Below are positions 29,858-40,150 of a stretch of 64,000 nt of DNA, piece by piece. Every line of letters starts with the position of its first letter. Position 1 is the stretch's first letter. The position numbers were made by a program, and so were the translations under genes. The stretch comes from Apiotrichum sp. Y4204 (lineage: Eukaryota; Basidiomycota; Tremellomycetes; Trichosporonales; Trichosporonaceae), in the NCBI GenBank assembly GCA_025531455.1, contig JAMYHL010000031.1, positions 1-64,000 on the forward strand, in the 5' to 3' direction. Under the pieces are notes generated by a model, which saw only the letters and a list, made by a program, of their open reading frames with translations, was not told the DNA's origin and did no database searches.

Positions 29858-30378
29858 ATGAGCAGCTTTGACAGAGGAAACAGAACGCTCCAGTGAATGG
29901 CCACCCCATCCTCACACTGCTGTACGACTCGTCCTCTTCCGAGAACGTTGACTGCACGCATCAGCAACACGAAATGGCAAGTTCAGGACACGCTCACGTC
30001 ACCCAAGCGGTCGTCCACCCGAAAAGGAACAAGAACGAGAGACTACCCGACTCAGTAGTGCTGCTGCAATGTCGCGAACGCATCTTACGTGTTTCCATGC
30101 TGCGTGTATGTCGGCAGCGACGCGCATTTCGAGTGTCGCGGGACACTCTGCCAGATCGATGCTTCCAGCGACTGGAGTCTGAACCGCCAGCTGACCTTTG
30201 ACGCCTGGAGCAATTGTGTCAGGACGCTCGCAGGCGAGATCAACGACACCAAACCGATGGACAGCTGCCTGACTGCACATGACGGTGAACTCCCTCGCTG
30301 GTGACAGCGCCTGGCCCACCGGGTGCCCAGCTTGAAGTCGCCCCCCTTGGTCTACTTGTGGCCGCGGCTGCCCACTGA
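29858..30378 (+). pseudogene. Array copy G, pseudogene of the eight-cysteine family
   Basis: The start MSSFDRGNRTLQ is followed by a TGA where every intact copy has the conserved Trp. After ATPSS the reading continues in the same frame to a TAG, and then resumes family sequence: CNVANASYVFPCCVYVGSDA, CRGTLCQIDAS, WSNCVRTLAGEIND and DSCL. After the stop at 30302-30304 a shifted frame gives LGLLVAAAAH, the remnant of the hydrophobic end, with a stop at 30376-30378. Two stops and one frameshift make it a clear pseudogene, still colinear with the family over its whole length. Confidence 0.85.
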
Positions 30379-31997
30379 GAGGAAGGCCCCACCATCCGTC
30401 GTATGAGTTCTTTGCTGCGACACCCAGATCGCGCCTCAGGTTCAGGAGGGAGGCATTATATTGCGAGTATACAGTACATACATACTGTGCATAGGGTCAT
30501 TTGTCTCAGGTACTCGCAGTCTCTCATATGTGTGTTGCTGCAAGTACAAGCTGAGAGGCTTGTCTGTGGTGGAATGTCCCCACTTGTGCAAGTTGCAGGT
30601 GAACGAAGCTCATGCGATCATGTGACACGTTGCTGCAGCCGTTGTACGTCAAAAGAGTAAGCTGTCAATGGTCAGTAATGGTTGGAAGGTGAACAATGAT
30701 CAGTGTCAAAAGTGGGTCCAAGCACAGAAGCAGCCTCCTTCTCACAATGTTGACGTGGCGTCGTGGGCCAACTGCGCAGAGCCCAGAGGCCTGGGGACGC
30801 CAAGCCGATACTATTAGAGACCATTCAACACAACCCACAGTCACTTTGTCGCCACCACAATCTCCCTTCAAACAACCTCTTGCGCATTGGTGGATTATCT
30901 CTGGGGTCCCCGGATATGCATGTGTTTTGGAAAGGCACAGATGGCGCCACTGCGCAACGGAGACGACCAGAACAGCTGTAGCGCTGTAGGAGGTTGTCAC
31001 TTTCGTCGTTATGCAAGTTGCATCTGGGATGAACATCTCCGGAACTCTCCTTTGTTTCTCTCATGGGGGGACGCAGTCTTTTGCAATCCTCACGCGTTTT
31101 GCCCCGACGCGTCCTTGGTTAGGCTACTTGGTTAGGCTATTCTGAGCTTCAAGCTATCATCAGCGGCGCATTCGCGTAGGTCGCCCCTCCAGAACGGCAT
31201 TCATCTCCGACAATCTGAGCATGCTGAGCAACTGTTAATCTTCTGATCTGCAGTGCCCGAGGCTCCGAGGCCCCCAAGGTCTGCGTTCCGATACCTTGTC
31301 ACCTATCCCCGAACCATCTTCGGGCCGTTCAACGACAGCGCGACATCACCGGATGCGCTCCGGTTTCGGAAGATGTATAAGCGCATGCCAGCGCCCCTTG
31401 CCTATGGATGACGCATTTGCAGCCGGTGCGGAATATCCACACATCTCCTGGGGGAAACGGCCATTTCCACAGCAATGCAGCTTACAGTATCTCGATATGA
31501 TCTCCATCCGATCATCCGATCCATCCTATTTGCCTATCTTGTCCCGGCTGTGAGCACACGGCGAGGGAGAATGAGCTCGGTGAGATGATCACTCACTGTA
31601 CCACTGTACAGTATGTCCCACCAGAATGTCACTTGTCCGGTTGTCTCCGGGTGACAATTGCTGTTGCGAGGCGCATTCCGCACCTCGCGCGTCTCCTGAT
31701 GTTCTAAAGATGGGGGCGATGGGGGATTGTGAGAACGTGAGATCGTGAGAAGGCAACAACTAACATGCGTATGTGGCGTCGGACGAATCAGGACTGCTGC
31801 GTATCACCTACATGAGCATTATGGACGCTGAAAGTCACAATGACCCGCACTGTTTATTGTTCCCACTCGCTCAACGTAAACGGGTACGACTACAAAAGCC
31901 AGCACAACAGGATCAAGTCCGACCTCCCAGCATCCTCAGTCTCCCCAAGCTTTCAAAGAGCAACCCCCCCTCTTCATTCCCGTTCAGAGCAGCAACC
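30379..31997. other. No gene seen
   Basis: About 1.6 kb between the array and the P450nor gene. Open frames up to 123 codons have no domain. A short TTGGTTAGGCTA repeat lies at 31116-31139. Confidence 0.45.
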
Positions 31998-33424
31998 ATG
32001 TCGTCCCGCGTAACCACTCTTCTCAAGGCGGCTCCCACCAGGCGCTTCCTCTCCACCACCGTGGTGAGGGCCAACGCCCCCACCTTCCCATTCAACCGCG
32101 CGTCGGGAATGGAACCCCCCGCCGAGTTTGCCAAGCTCCGTGCCACGGACCCCGTGTCCAAGATCAAGCTCTTTGACGGCTCGGAGGCCTGGCTCGTCAC
32201 CAAGTACAGGGACGTCTGCAAGGTCGCTACGGATGATCGTCTCTCAAAGGTCCGCACTCGCCCTGGTTTCCCCGAGCTCAACGCTGGTGGAAAGGAGGCA
32301 GCCAAGGCGAAGCCTACCTTTGTCGACATGGACAAGCCTGACCACATGAAGCAGAGGTGAGGAACACTGTGAGATATCTTTAGCTAATCAGCCAGGGGTA
32401 TGGTTGAGGGCTTCTTCACCCGCGAGCACGTCAAGTCTCTCAGGCCGTACATTCAGAAGACGGTTGATAGCAACCTCGACAAGATGATCAAGACCTATGG
32501 ACCTCACGGTCCCGCTGACCTGGTGCAGGAGTTTGCACTTCCAGTGCCCTCTCACGTGAGTCCGCCTTCTGAGGAGTCGTAGTAACCGAAGATCATCTAC
32601 ACCATCCTCGGCGTCCCCTTCAAGGATCTTGAGTTCCTGACCAACCAAAACGCCATTCGCACCAACGGCAGCTCTACTGCTCGTCAAGCCTCTGCTGCGA
32701 GCAAGGGCCTCCTCGACTACCTGGGTAACCTGGTCGAGGAACGCACCAAGGAGCCCAAGGATGACCTCGTCAGCAACCTGGTTGTGAACCAAGTCATCCC
32801 CGGTCACCTTGACAAGGCCGACGCTGTCCAGGTTGCTTTCCTGCTTCTTGTCGCCGGCAACGCGACGATGGTCAACATGATTACCCTGGTGAGTTCATTG
32901 GCGAGTTATCACATCTGACCCCAGGGTGTCGCCACACTTGCCCAACACCCTGAGCAGCTGGAAGCCCTCAAGAAGAACCCTGCGCTCGCCGCCAACTTTG
33001 TCGAGGAGCTCTGCCGCTACCACACCGCCTCGGCCATGGCCATCAAGCGCACGGCCCTCACCGACATTGAGCTCGGCGGCAAGACTATCAAGGCCGGCGA
33101 GGGAATTATTGCCTCCAACTACTCTGCCAACCGTGACGAGGACATCTTCCCCAACGCCGACACGTTCAACATCAACCGCAAGTGGGGCGTGGATGACCCT
33201 CTTGGCTATGGCTTCGGGCCTCACCGTTGCATCGCTGAGCACCTCGCCAAGACCGAGCTGGAGATTGTGTTCTGTGAGCGGTGGAATATCAGTATTGCAG
33301 CTAACATCCAGCGACGCTTTATGAGCGCCTTCCTGAGCTCAAGCCGGCTGTTGCCATTGACAAGATCAACTACTCGCCCCTTAGTGGCGATGTCGGCATC
33401 GTCGATCTCCCCGTCACCTGGTAG
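31998..33424 (+). CDS. Cytochrome P450 nitric oxide reductase (P450nor, CYP55)
   Basis: Five exons (31998-32356, 32396-32555, 32592-32888, 32925-33273, 33312-33424) with introns of 36-39 nt give 425 residues. P450nor reduces NO to N2O directly with NADH or NADPH in fungal denitrification. The I-helix [20 protein letters not shown] is diagnostic for CYP55, and the heme loop [16 protein letters not shown] holds the ligand Cys near residue 374. The first about 37 residues ([20 protein letters not shown]) are rich in Arg/Ser/Thr and look like a mitochondrial presequence. A second in-frame ATG at 32109 starts [12 protein letters not shown], where shorter cytosolic CYP55 forms begin, so both compartments may be served from one gene. 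Confidence 0.93.
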
Positions 33425-33740
33425 AGCTGTAGCCCATGCAGCTCATGCAGCTCAAGGCTCGCCCAATTCATGATTCCGCTCAAATATGTGTAGCCCCTCC
33501 CCTCAATAAGATATATGCGTGATGCAAATACATGTTCATGTGACTGTAAAGGCATGAATGTGTTGCCAGAATGAGTAGGCGAGCGTCAGGTGATACGTCG
33601 GGGCGCGCGCCCGACAGTACTTAGAACGACGAGGACGGCGCACGGGCCGTCGACTGCGGTGAGACAGGGGGCGACGCATGGGCCGTCGCAACACTATGCG
33701 TGTTGTGTACAGTTCATACTGTACGTCTATACAGTAGACT
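33425..33740. other. No gene seen
   Basis: 3' flank of the P450nor gene. No coding region supported. GTCGTC/GACGGC-rich sequence near 33600-33690 includes CACGGGCCGTCGAC and CATGGGCCGTCGCA. Confidence 0.5.
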
Positions 33741-33815
33741 TGAACCATTTGAAACCATTGAAACCGGTGAGACCGTTGAGACCATTGAGACCATTGAGAT
33801 CATTGAGATCTTGAG
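33741..33815. repeat. 9-bp tandem minisatellite
   Basis: About eight to nine copies of TGAGACCAT or close variants follow one another. The unit keeps all frames open and creates Leu/Arg/Pro strings that should not be read as a protein. Confidence 0.8.
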
Positions 33816-33946
33816 ACCACCTCGATCGGATCCGAGATATCCAGACACCGGGGAAGGATCGAAATGACGTTGTCAAGTTGCCGACAAAGCGGAGCCCCAC
33901 AGATTTTGAACGGACTTTACGTAATTCTGTGATTCCCACACCAGGT

Positions 33947-33974
33947 ACGCGTCCTTAGGGAAGGCGAGACGCGT
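33947..33974 (+). promoter_or_regulatory. Pair of MCB (ACGCGT) sites upstream of FEN1
   Basis: ACGCGT occurs at 33947-33952 and 33969-33974, two helical turns apart, about 180-210 nt before the FEN1 ATG. In yeasts this is the binding site of the G1/S factor MBF, which controls replication genes including RAD27. Its use here is inferred. Confidence 0.6.
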
Positions 33975-34154
33975 CGCACCGAAATGAGAGATGGTGGTTG
34001 AGTCACCTCGGTCTCTGATCTCGTTCGTCATCCATCATCCTATTCTCTTTCTCACCATCATCGTTACGCTGCTCGCCATCGCCTCCCCCTTCCACACCAT
34101 CCCCGAGCCATAGACGCATAGCCTCCGCCCCCATCAACCTACGGTCTCGCTAGC

Positions 34155-35821
34155 ATGGGTATCAAGGGTACGCTTCTCAAACCTTCATCATCATCCCGCC
34201 TTCCTTTACTTCACCCTTCCATCTTCCGAGCTCTCCACTGACACTAGGCCTCACTGGGCTGCTCAACGAGCACGCTCCCCGCTCGATGAAGAATCATGAA
34301 ATGAAGACTGTAAGCTCTTAGTCTTTTGGGCATTGACATTAGCTCTTTGGCCGCAAGGTGGCCATCGACGCGTCGATGTGAGTCGCCGCTGAGCATTACT
34401 GCAGACGCAAAGTACAACTGCTCACCCCAGGTCGATCTACCAGTTCCTCATTGCCGTGCGCCAGCAGGACGGTCAGATGCTCATGAACGAGAGTGGCGAG
34501 GTAACAAGGTGGGTGCCGTGCAGTGATGTCGCTCACCATCAGCCACCTCATGGGATTCTTCTACCGTACGATCCGCATGGTCGACCATGGTATAAAACCG
34601 TGTTACGTGTTTGATGGAAAGCCGCCAGAGCTGAAGGCGGGAGTGGTGCGTAATCTGCTTATTACTTTGCTCACATTCAGCTCAAGCAGCGCTTCGGTCG
34701 GCGCGAGGAGGCAAAGGAGGCAGAAGAGGAGGCGCGCGAAACGGGCACTGCTGAGGACATCGATCGTATGTCGCGTCGGCAGGTGCGCGTCACCAAGGAG
34801 CATAACGACGAGTGCAAGCGTTTGCTCTCACTCATGGGCATTCCGGTCGTGACTGTAAGCTATATGTGCGGGAACAGGTCTGACAACAGGCGCCGGGTGA
34901 AGCCGAGGCGCAATGTGCCGAGCTCGCCCGCGCAGGGAAGGTAAGGTGCAGACTGCTTTACTCACTGACTCCAGGTGTATGCCGCAGGATCTGAGGACAT
35001 GGACACACTCACGTTCCATACACCCATCCTCCTCCGCCACCTGACGTTCAGTGAGGCGAAGAAGATGCCCATCTCGGAGATCAAGCTTGACGAGGTTCTC
35101 AAGGGCCTGGAGATGACAATGGACCAGGTGGGTGAAGGTACCTTTCATTCTAACCCTCAGTTTATCGAGTTGTGCATTCTGCTCGGGTGCGATTACCTTG
35201 AGCCAGTGCACGGCGTCGGGCCAAAGACAGCGCTCAAGCTCATGCGCGAGCACGGCAGCCTGGAGAAGGTCGTGACCTTTATCCAGGGCAAGATGGCGGA
35301 GAAGGCGGCGGAGCAGGCGGCGCTGGATGCCGAGGCGTCCGAGAGCGAGCCCGAGAGCGAGGAGGGCGGCGAAATGATCGTCAACTCGGATGGCGAGGAG
35401 ATGCCTGCACCGAAAACGGAAAAGCCGAAGAAGAAGCGCAAGCGTGTGGCCGCCGGCATGCGCATCCCGGAGCACTGGCCATGGGAAGAGGCCAAGAAGC
35501 TCTTCCTCAACCCGGACGTGGAGAAGGGGGAGGATCTCGAGGTGAGGACCCGCTGTGGACGCCTTCTGACACTAGATCGAGTGGAAACAGCCCGACGTTG
35601 AGGGTCTCGTCGAATTCCTCGTGCGCGAAAAGGGCTTCAAGGAGGACCGCGTGCGGGCGGGAGCGGCCAAACTCTCCAAGATGCTGGCCGCCAAGCAGCA
35701 GGGCCGCCTCGATGGCTTCTTCACGGTCAAGCCCAAGGCGGCTGACGACAAGAAGCCCGCCGCAGGAGGCAAGCGCAAAGCGGACGACAAGGGCAAGGCA
35801 GGGGCCAAGAAGCGCAAGTAA
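34155..35821 (+). CDS. FEN1: Flap endonuclease 1
   Basis: Ten exons (34155-34167, 34248-34309, 34343-34377, 34431-34508, 34543-34645, 34681-34854, 34890-34940, 34975-35127, 35161-35541, 35576-35821) give 431 residues, the usual size. FEN1/Rad27 removes 5' flaps in Okazaki fragment maturation and base excision repair. N domain: [28 protein letters not shown] and [12 protein letters not shown] domain: [29 protein letters not shown] and [19 protein letters not shown] with the metal-binding acids. The C terminus carries the PCNA-binding QGRLDGFF and Lys/Arg-rich nuclear signals. The intron at 35128-35160 is 33 nt long, keeps the frame and has no stop, so its retention would insert 11 residues; family alignment supports removal. 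Confidence 0.96.
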
Positions 35822-36189
35822 TGAGGATTTGGGTATTGGTCGGCAGTGTGCCATGTACAGTACGGGAGCAGCGTATGCAAGGGAATGTTTGGCTTCACAC
35901 TAACTGAACTGTTGACCGCAAGCTGACAATCGGAATGAACATAACCTCACGACTGATTCGCCAGTAGTTGTGCTCTTCGAGCAGTTTGGTTCTAGCTGGA
36001 GTCAGGACGCTTGCTTGTACGGATATGGCTCCGGACTAGCTTCTCCTGCGCGCTTAGCTGTCATTCTGTGGAACTCGGAGCCCGCCAACATGTCCCGTTA
36101 TTCTTGATTGTGCATGGCATTCATTTACAATGGTATGGGCAGGTGTGATCATGTCATAACACAACGGACTCGCGCCCTGTTTCTCGCTT
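35822..36189. other. No gene seen
   Basis: 3' region of FEN1, convergent with the minus-strand gene ending at 36409. Nothing coding is supported. Confidence 0.5.
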
Positions 36190-36258
36190 GTCATTACTGT
36201 TTGTCGTTACTGTTTGTCGTTACTGTTTGTCGTTATCGTCATTGTCGTTACTGTTGTC
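36190..36258. repeat. 13-bp tandem repeat
   Basis: GTTACTGTTTGTC and variants are repeated four to five times between the convergent FEN1 gene and the unknown gene at 36409-37707. Confidence 0.75.
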
Positions 36259-36408
36259 GCCCCTCGGAAAGTGTGTGCTGTCTTCGGAGACGTTGTCTGT
36301 CTTGTCTGACTCTTGGTATATCGTATCGCTGCCGTGCCCCTGCGCGGTCGTGCTATTCTTGCTGATGTTGACGATTCGTTTGTGGCCGCCCCAAGATATC
36401 GGCTGCGC

Positions 36409-37707
36409 TCACATGGCGGACCAGCGGCGGACCGTGTCCATGCCACGAAAAACGCGCTTCACATCGTCGTCGGCCAGCACGTGGTCGCGCAACGAAATGC
36501 CAAAGGGAGGAGGGCTGGGTTCCGTGGGCTCTTCGGCAATCTGCGCATAGTCGTCCCAGACGGCTTCAGGCTCGTCATTCGGGACTCCAGCTTCCTCGCC
36601 ATTTGACCCCTCCTCAGATTCGTCGTTGTTCGACCCGTCCCGGTTGTCAATGTCCTCACCGCGTTCCCTACCGCGCAGTTGATCGAGCACGCGGACGATG
36701 CGGCGGTAAATCGTGCGATACCCATTGCGGCTGTCGTTCAGTGCATCAACTGGGTTTTCGTGGGCCGGACCAGTGTGCTCTAGAACGAGCGGGGTAGAAG
36801 CAGCATAAGGCGGCAGGACGGCTTCGATCGCAGGAGCTGCGGGCCTGACAGACATCTTCTTCGCGATTTGTAAGCAAGGGGTAAGCCCCGGCTGACGCCA
36901 CCACTCTGGGCCGTCCACGGGGGTCGCAGGCTGTGGTCAGACAGGGAAAAACGGGTTGGGGAGGGTGCTGGTCACTCACTGGCGTGCGGTCCAACAGCAT
37001 GAACTCGTCGCCGGGCAGGTAACACGCGACTTCCGCCGGCATGAAGAAGTACACCGTACACATCTTGTCCGTGTCGCCGTCGCCGATAAACTTGCCATTC
37101 CGACAGGTCATTCCGTATTCGGCGGGCGGCGGGAAAGCACCTGTGTCTGGGCCAAAGTCGAGGGGCAGCCAGCCGGCAAAGCCGTCCTTCCTGATTACAG
37201 AGCGACGGACGGCGTGTGTGGCAACACAGATGAAGCGGAGAGGGTAGTTCGAGAGACGCGCCATGTGTGCAGCGGCCGAGAGAAAGTTTGCACCGTGCGA
37301 CCAGAGGAAAGCGGGCACCGTGGGGCTGGATGTCAGCACGTGTAATCACTTGTTGGGTAGGACCTGTCTGCTCACCATCTAGACATCCCAAGATGCATCA
37401 TACCACGCGGGGAAAACGCCCTACCAAAGACCCACAAGAGGGCCCACTCGTCGCCGTCGCCGACAGCGAGGAGAGTGACGAGGGCAATCATGGCCTTGTT
37501 GCCGAGAAAGTGGCGGAGGAAGCGGTCGTAGATGAACGGAGCGACTGTTGGGTGCTGGCGAAGCATCATGGTGGTCGGGGGAGACAAAGACTGGTTGTTG
37601 GAGGCGGCCGTCGGTTGGGGCTGGAGAGTGCTATTGATATATGTCCTGTGAATGCAACCAACACCTCAAAGGTGCTCCCATCCAGACCTGCGGCGTCCGG
37701 TAGCCAT
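36409..37707 (-). CDS. Unrecognised protein, possibly F-box-like
   Basis: A model of four exons (37707-37688, 37645-37376, 37325-36980, 36930-36409) gives 385 residues; the last two introns (50 and 49 nt) have good consensus and keep frame, the first is tentative and the start might be the ATG at 37569 instead. The N-terminal helix VAPFIYDRFLRHFLGNKAMI is reminiscent of degenerate F-box helices common in these yeasts, but no hallmark is decisive. The middle part has FAGWLPLDFGPDTGAF, TDKMCTVYFFMPAEVACYLP and FMLLDRTP; the end has an acidic low-complexity stretch (about residues 300-335) and FGISLRDHVLADDDVKRVF. No function can be assigned. Confidence 0.65.
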
Positions 37708-38356
37708 CGTGCTTGAACTCGGTGCGAGCCGCGCGTCCAATGTGTGTGTGTGTGTCGACCGTTGTCCTCGGACATGGTACAATTGGATGATGAATGATTG
37801 ATGATGGTAAATGGTAAAATGAGGGATGGCAGTGGTCAGTCGTTTGTTCAATGCTCTCTTCTGTGAAACAGCCATTCTCGTGTCGACAGAGAAGCTTGAA
37901 ATGAAACACTTTCTTACTGTACGTGATGTTTTACAAAGCTTCTGCCAAAGGGCGCGTCAAAGGTTGACGAACTGAAACACGCATCGGCTTCAGAGACATC
38001 CATCTTCATCGTCAGTACAACTCCGTTTTGTGTGTATATGGCGGACAGCACACTCGCACCCAAGTGCAAAAGGTTAGTCGCAAGGCCCTTCGCATCATGC
38101 ACAACTGTCAACATCTGAGTAACATCAGTATGTCAGCTCGTCAGTCATAGCCTTTGCCGTGTGGTCTTCGCGTGTCCCGCTACGTGATCCAGAGACGTGC
38201 CTGGTGCGTAATGGTTCGTCATTGGAATAGCGGCAACTATGACAACATGCGTGGGAACAGCCAACAACGGCTTCGGGGAACGACGAGCCACACAATATAC
38301 TCCACTGCTTTCATCTCCTACATACTTCAGAGACTGTTCTAACTGGGCACACCTGT
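37708..38356. other. No gene seen
   Basis: Region between the start of the unknown gene and the 3' end of SOD1. A TG-repeat (37742-37755) and GATTGATGATGGTAAATG, also found near 16029, are notable; no coding region is supported. Confidence 0.5.
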
Positions 38357-39446
38357 TTACTCGGTGAGGCCGACGACACCGCAGGCAGCGCGGCCACCGG
38401 CGTTGCCGGTCTTGAGCGAGTCAGGGTGGCCGCCCTTGCCGAGGTCGTCCTCGCCCTCGTGGACAACGACCGCGCGGCCGATGATCGAGTACGGGCCGAT
38501 GAGCGAGATCTGCGAGTCTGGGTGTCAGAGATGACGGGAAAAGGGCCAAAGGACACATAAATAAGTCGGCGAAACTCACCCTTGATGTTGACGTTGGCGG
38601 TACCGTTTCCGTCAGTCTCGACGTTTCCGAGGTCGCCGACGTGACGCTCCGACGCCGAGGGACCTCCGTGCTGCTTGTTCTGGGGGTTATAATGGGCGCC
38701 GGCAGACGTGCATCCGTTGCTGGTGTCTCCAAAAGCGTGGATGTGGAAGCCGCGCTTCGCGTTTGCGTCGAGGTTCTCAATCTGGGATGTCAGATGGTGA
38801 AGAGAGGTGTTTTGGTGACGACGAGAGGTGAAATGATGGCGAGGAGAGGTGAATTGGCAGCGAGGAAGGGCTAAACGACAGGGCATCTTGAAATATGTGT
38901 TCTCAGACCATGAGAATGAAGTGTGCACCCGCAGGCGTGCAACAGTTCGAAGTGTCTCCGCCGACGGGCGAAGTCATCCGTTGGAGGACACGACGAACAG
39001 CTAAACGATCGCTGTTCAGGCCTCGAGCACCACCGCGGGCTTGAGTCGTGCCGCCTGCGGCCCTGCCCTTGCTCGCCACGGTGGCTAAGGCAGACTGGCC
39101 GGACTAGCCGTCTCCTGATTTGCGGCTTCCCCCATCATCCTCGCATGGACCATGAACCGTCCGACAATTCACTCACCTTGCCCGAGACCGAGACGGGGCC
39201 GCCCTCCTGCTCCTGGGTGAAGGTGATGACACCGGAAACCTTCGAGTCGCCCTTGAGGACCGCGATAGCCTATGGAGATAAGATATGGTGGGCGGGGAGA
39301 AGGACAAAGAGGCATTATAGGTGGAATGAGGCATTAAGTCGGAGAGAGAAGCAAGCGTCAGTATGGGATAAAACCACAAGGATGAGGACCAGTGCGGTCT
39401 GTGTGGACAGTCGCATGATTAGCGATTAGATACGTACCTTGACCAT
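38357..39446 (-). CDS. SOD1: Cu/Zn superoxide dismutase
   Basis: Four exons (39446-39438, 39269-39177, 38781-38580, 38517-38357) give 154 residues, the standard size. The enzyme converts superoxide to oxygen and hydrogen peroxide in the cytosol. Copper and zinc ligands are in [33 protein letters not shown] and [10 protein letters not shown]; the [16 protein letters not shown] end carries the second disulfide Cys. The first exon codes only for MVK. Intron 2 (38782-39176) is 395 nt and intron 1 is 168 nt, long for this genome. Confidence 0.97.
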
Positions 39447-40150
39447 TGTGGATGTGTTGATAAGGATAAGAGATGGGGAGAAAGTGTTGATGGGTGGTGA
39501 AGAGAGAGACGATGATGATGAGGAAGAGAGAGAAGAGGAGAGGAGACAAGAGACACCGACTGAGGCATAAAAGGGCGCAACCACACTACCAGGTGGGGTG
39601 TAGTGGGAACTGGGCTGACTGGACTGTGACTGTGCTCCTGCTCTTCTGCCCAGTGTGGGGGGTTAACTGGAGGCTGAATAACCCGCCTTGGCCGTCCGCC
39701 TTTCCGGATACAGCTCCTGCTCATAGAAGGCGATGGATTCCCTTCCCCCCTGCGTAGCGACTGTCGACACTTGCTGTCTTCCCTCCCCTCCGTCTTCCCT
39801 CCCCACCCCTAGAGACGAGTTGACTTTGTCTTCCCTCTCTGCATACCCGGAGTCGCGGCATTTAATAGGCCGGGAGGCGGGGGGCCCAAAAGGACCGAGT
39901 CATAATGACGCCATTTTGCCAGCTGTATATAAATTCCCACAGGCATGGTTTAGCCGTTTACCTAATCACCACTTGGGTACTTTTCCACCTCGGGCACTCG
40001 GCCGAGCATTCCATAGAGACAATCACCGAGCATATGCGAGCCATTGCATAGTCGCTCCGTTCCATCCTTTCAGCCACAATCACAGCACCAGAGATTAACA
40101 GTTCACCCACCCTCCCATCCGTGGTCTCTATCTCCATGCATGCACTATCT
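39447..40150. other. Promoter region of SOD1 and 3' flank of HIS1
   Basis: About 700 bp without a supported gene. A purine-rich tract (39475-39560) forms the SOD1 5' leader region on the minus strand; CCTCCC-rich sequence follows to 39820. Confidence 0.5.

Larger units (their letters stand above)
22970..30378 (+). repeat. Tandem array of eight-cysteine membrane-protein genes
   Basis: Seven head-to-tail copies start at 22970, 24207, 25209, 26197, 27663, 28803 and 29858, about 1.0-1.5 kb apart, plus a relic at 26909-26992. All intact products share MS..N at the start, an N-F/L/I-T sequon, W.PTPDLP-like text, eight cysteines in one pattern (C, C, CC, C, C, C, C), an N-x-S/T-Y sequon before the CC pair and a hydrophobic C terminus. 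No copy has an intron or a signal peptide. Most have a TATA element about 60-85 nt before the ATG. Flanks are also duplicated. I do not recognise the family. Confidence 0.9.

Noticed and set aside
36409..37339. Assigning a firm F-box identity to the gene at 36409-37707
   Set aside because: Only a helix pattern suggests it; the Leu-Pro start of a true F-box is not seen.
38923..39429. 168-codon open frame on the plus strand
   Set aside because: It is antisense to intron 2, exon 2 and intron 1 of SOD1 and shows no domain.
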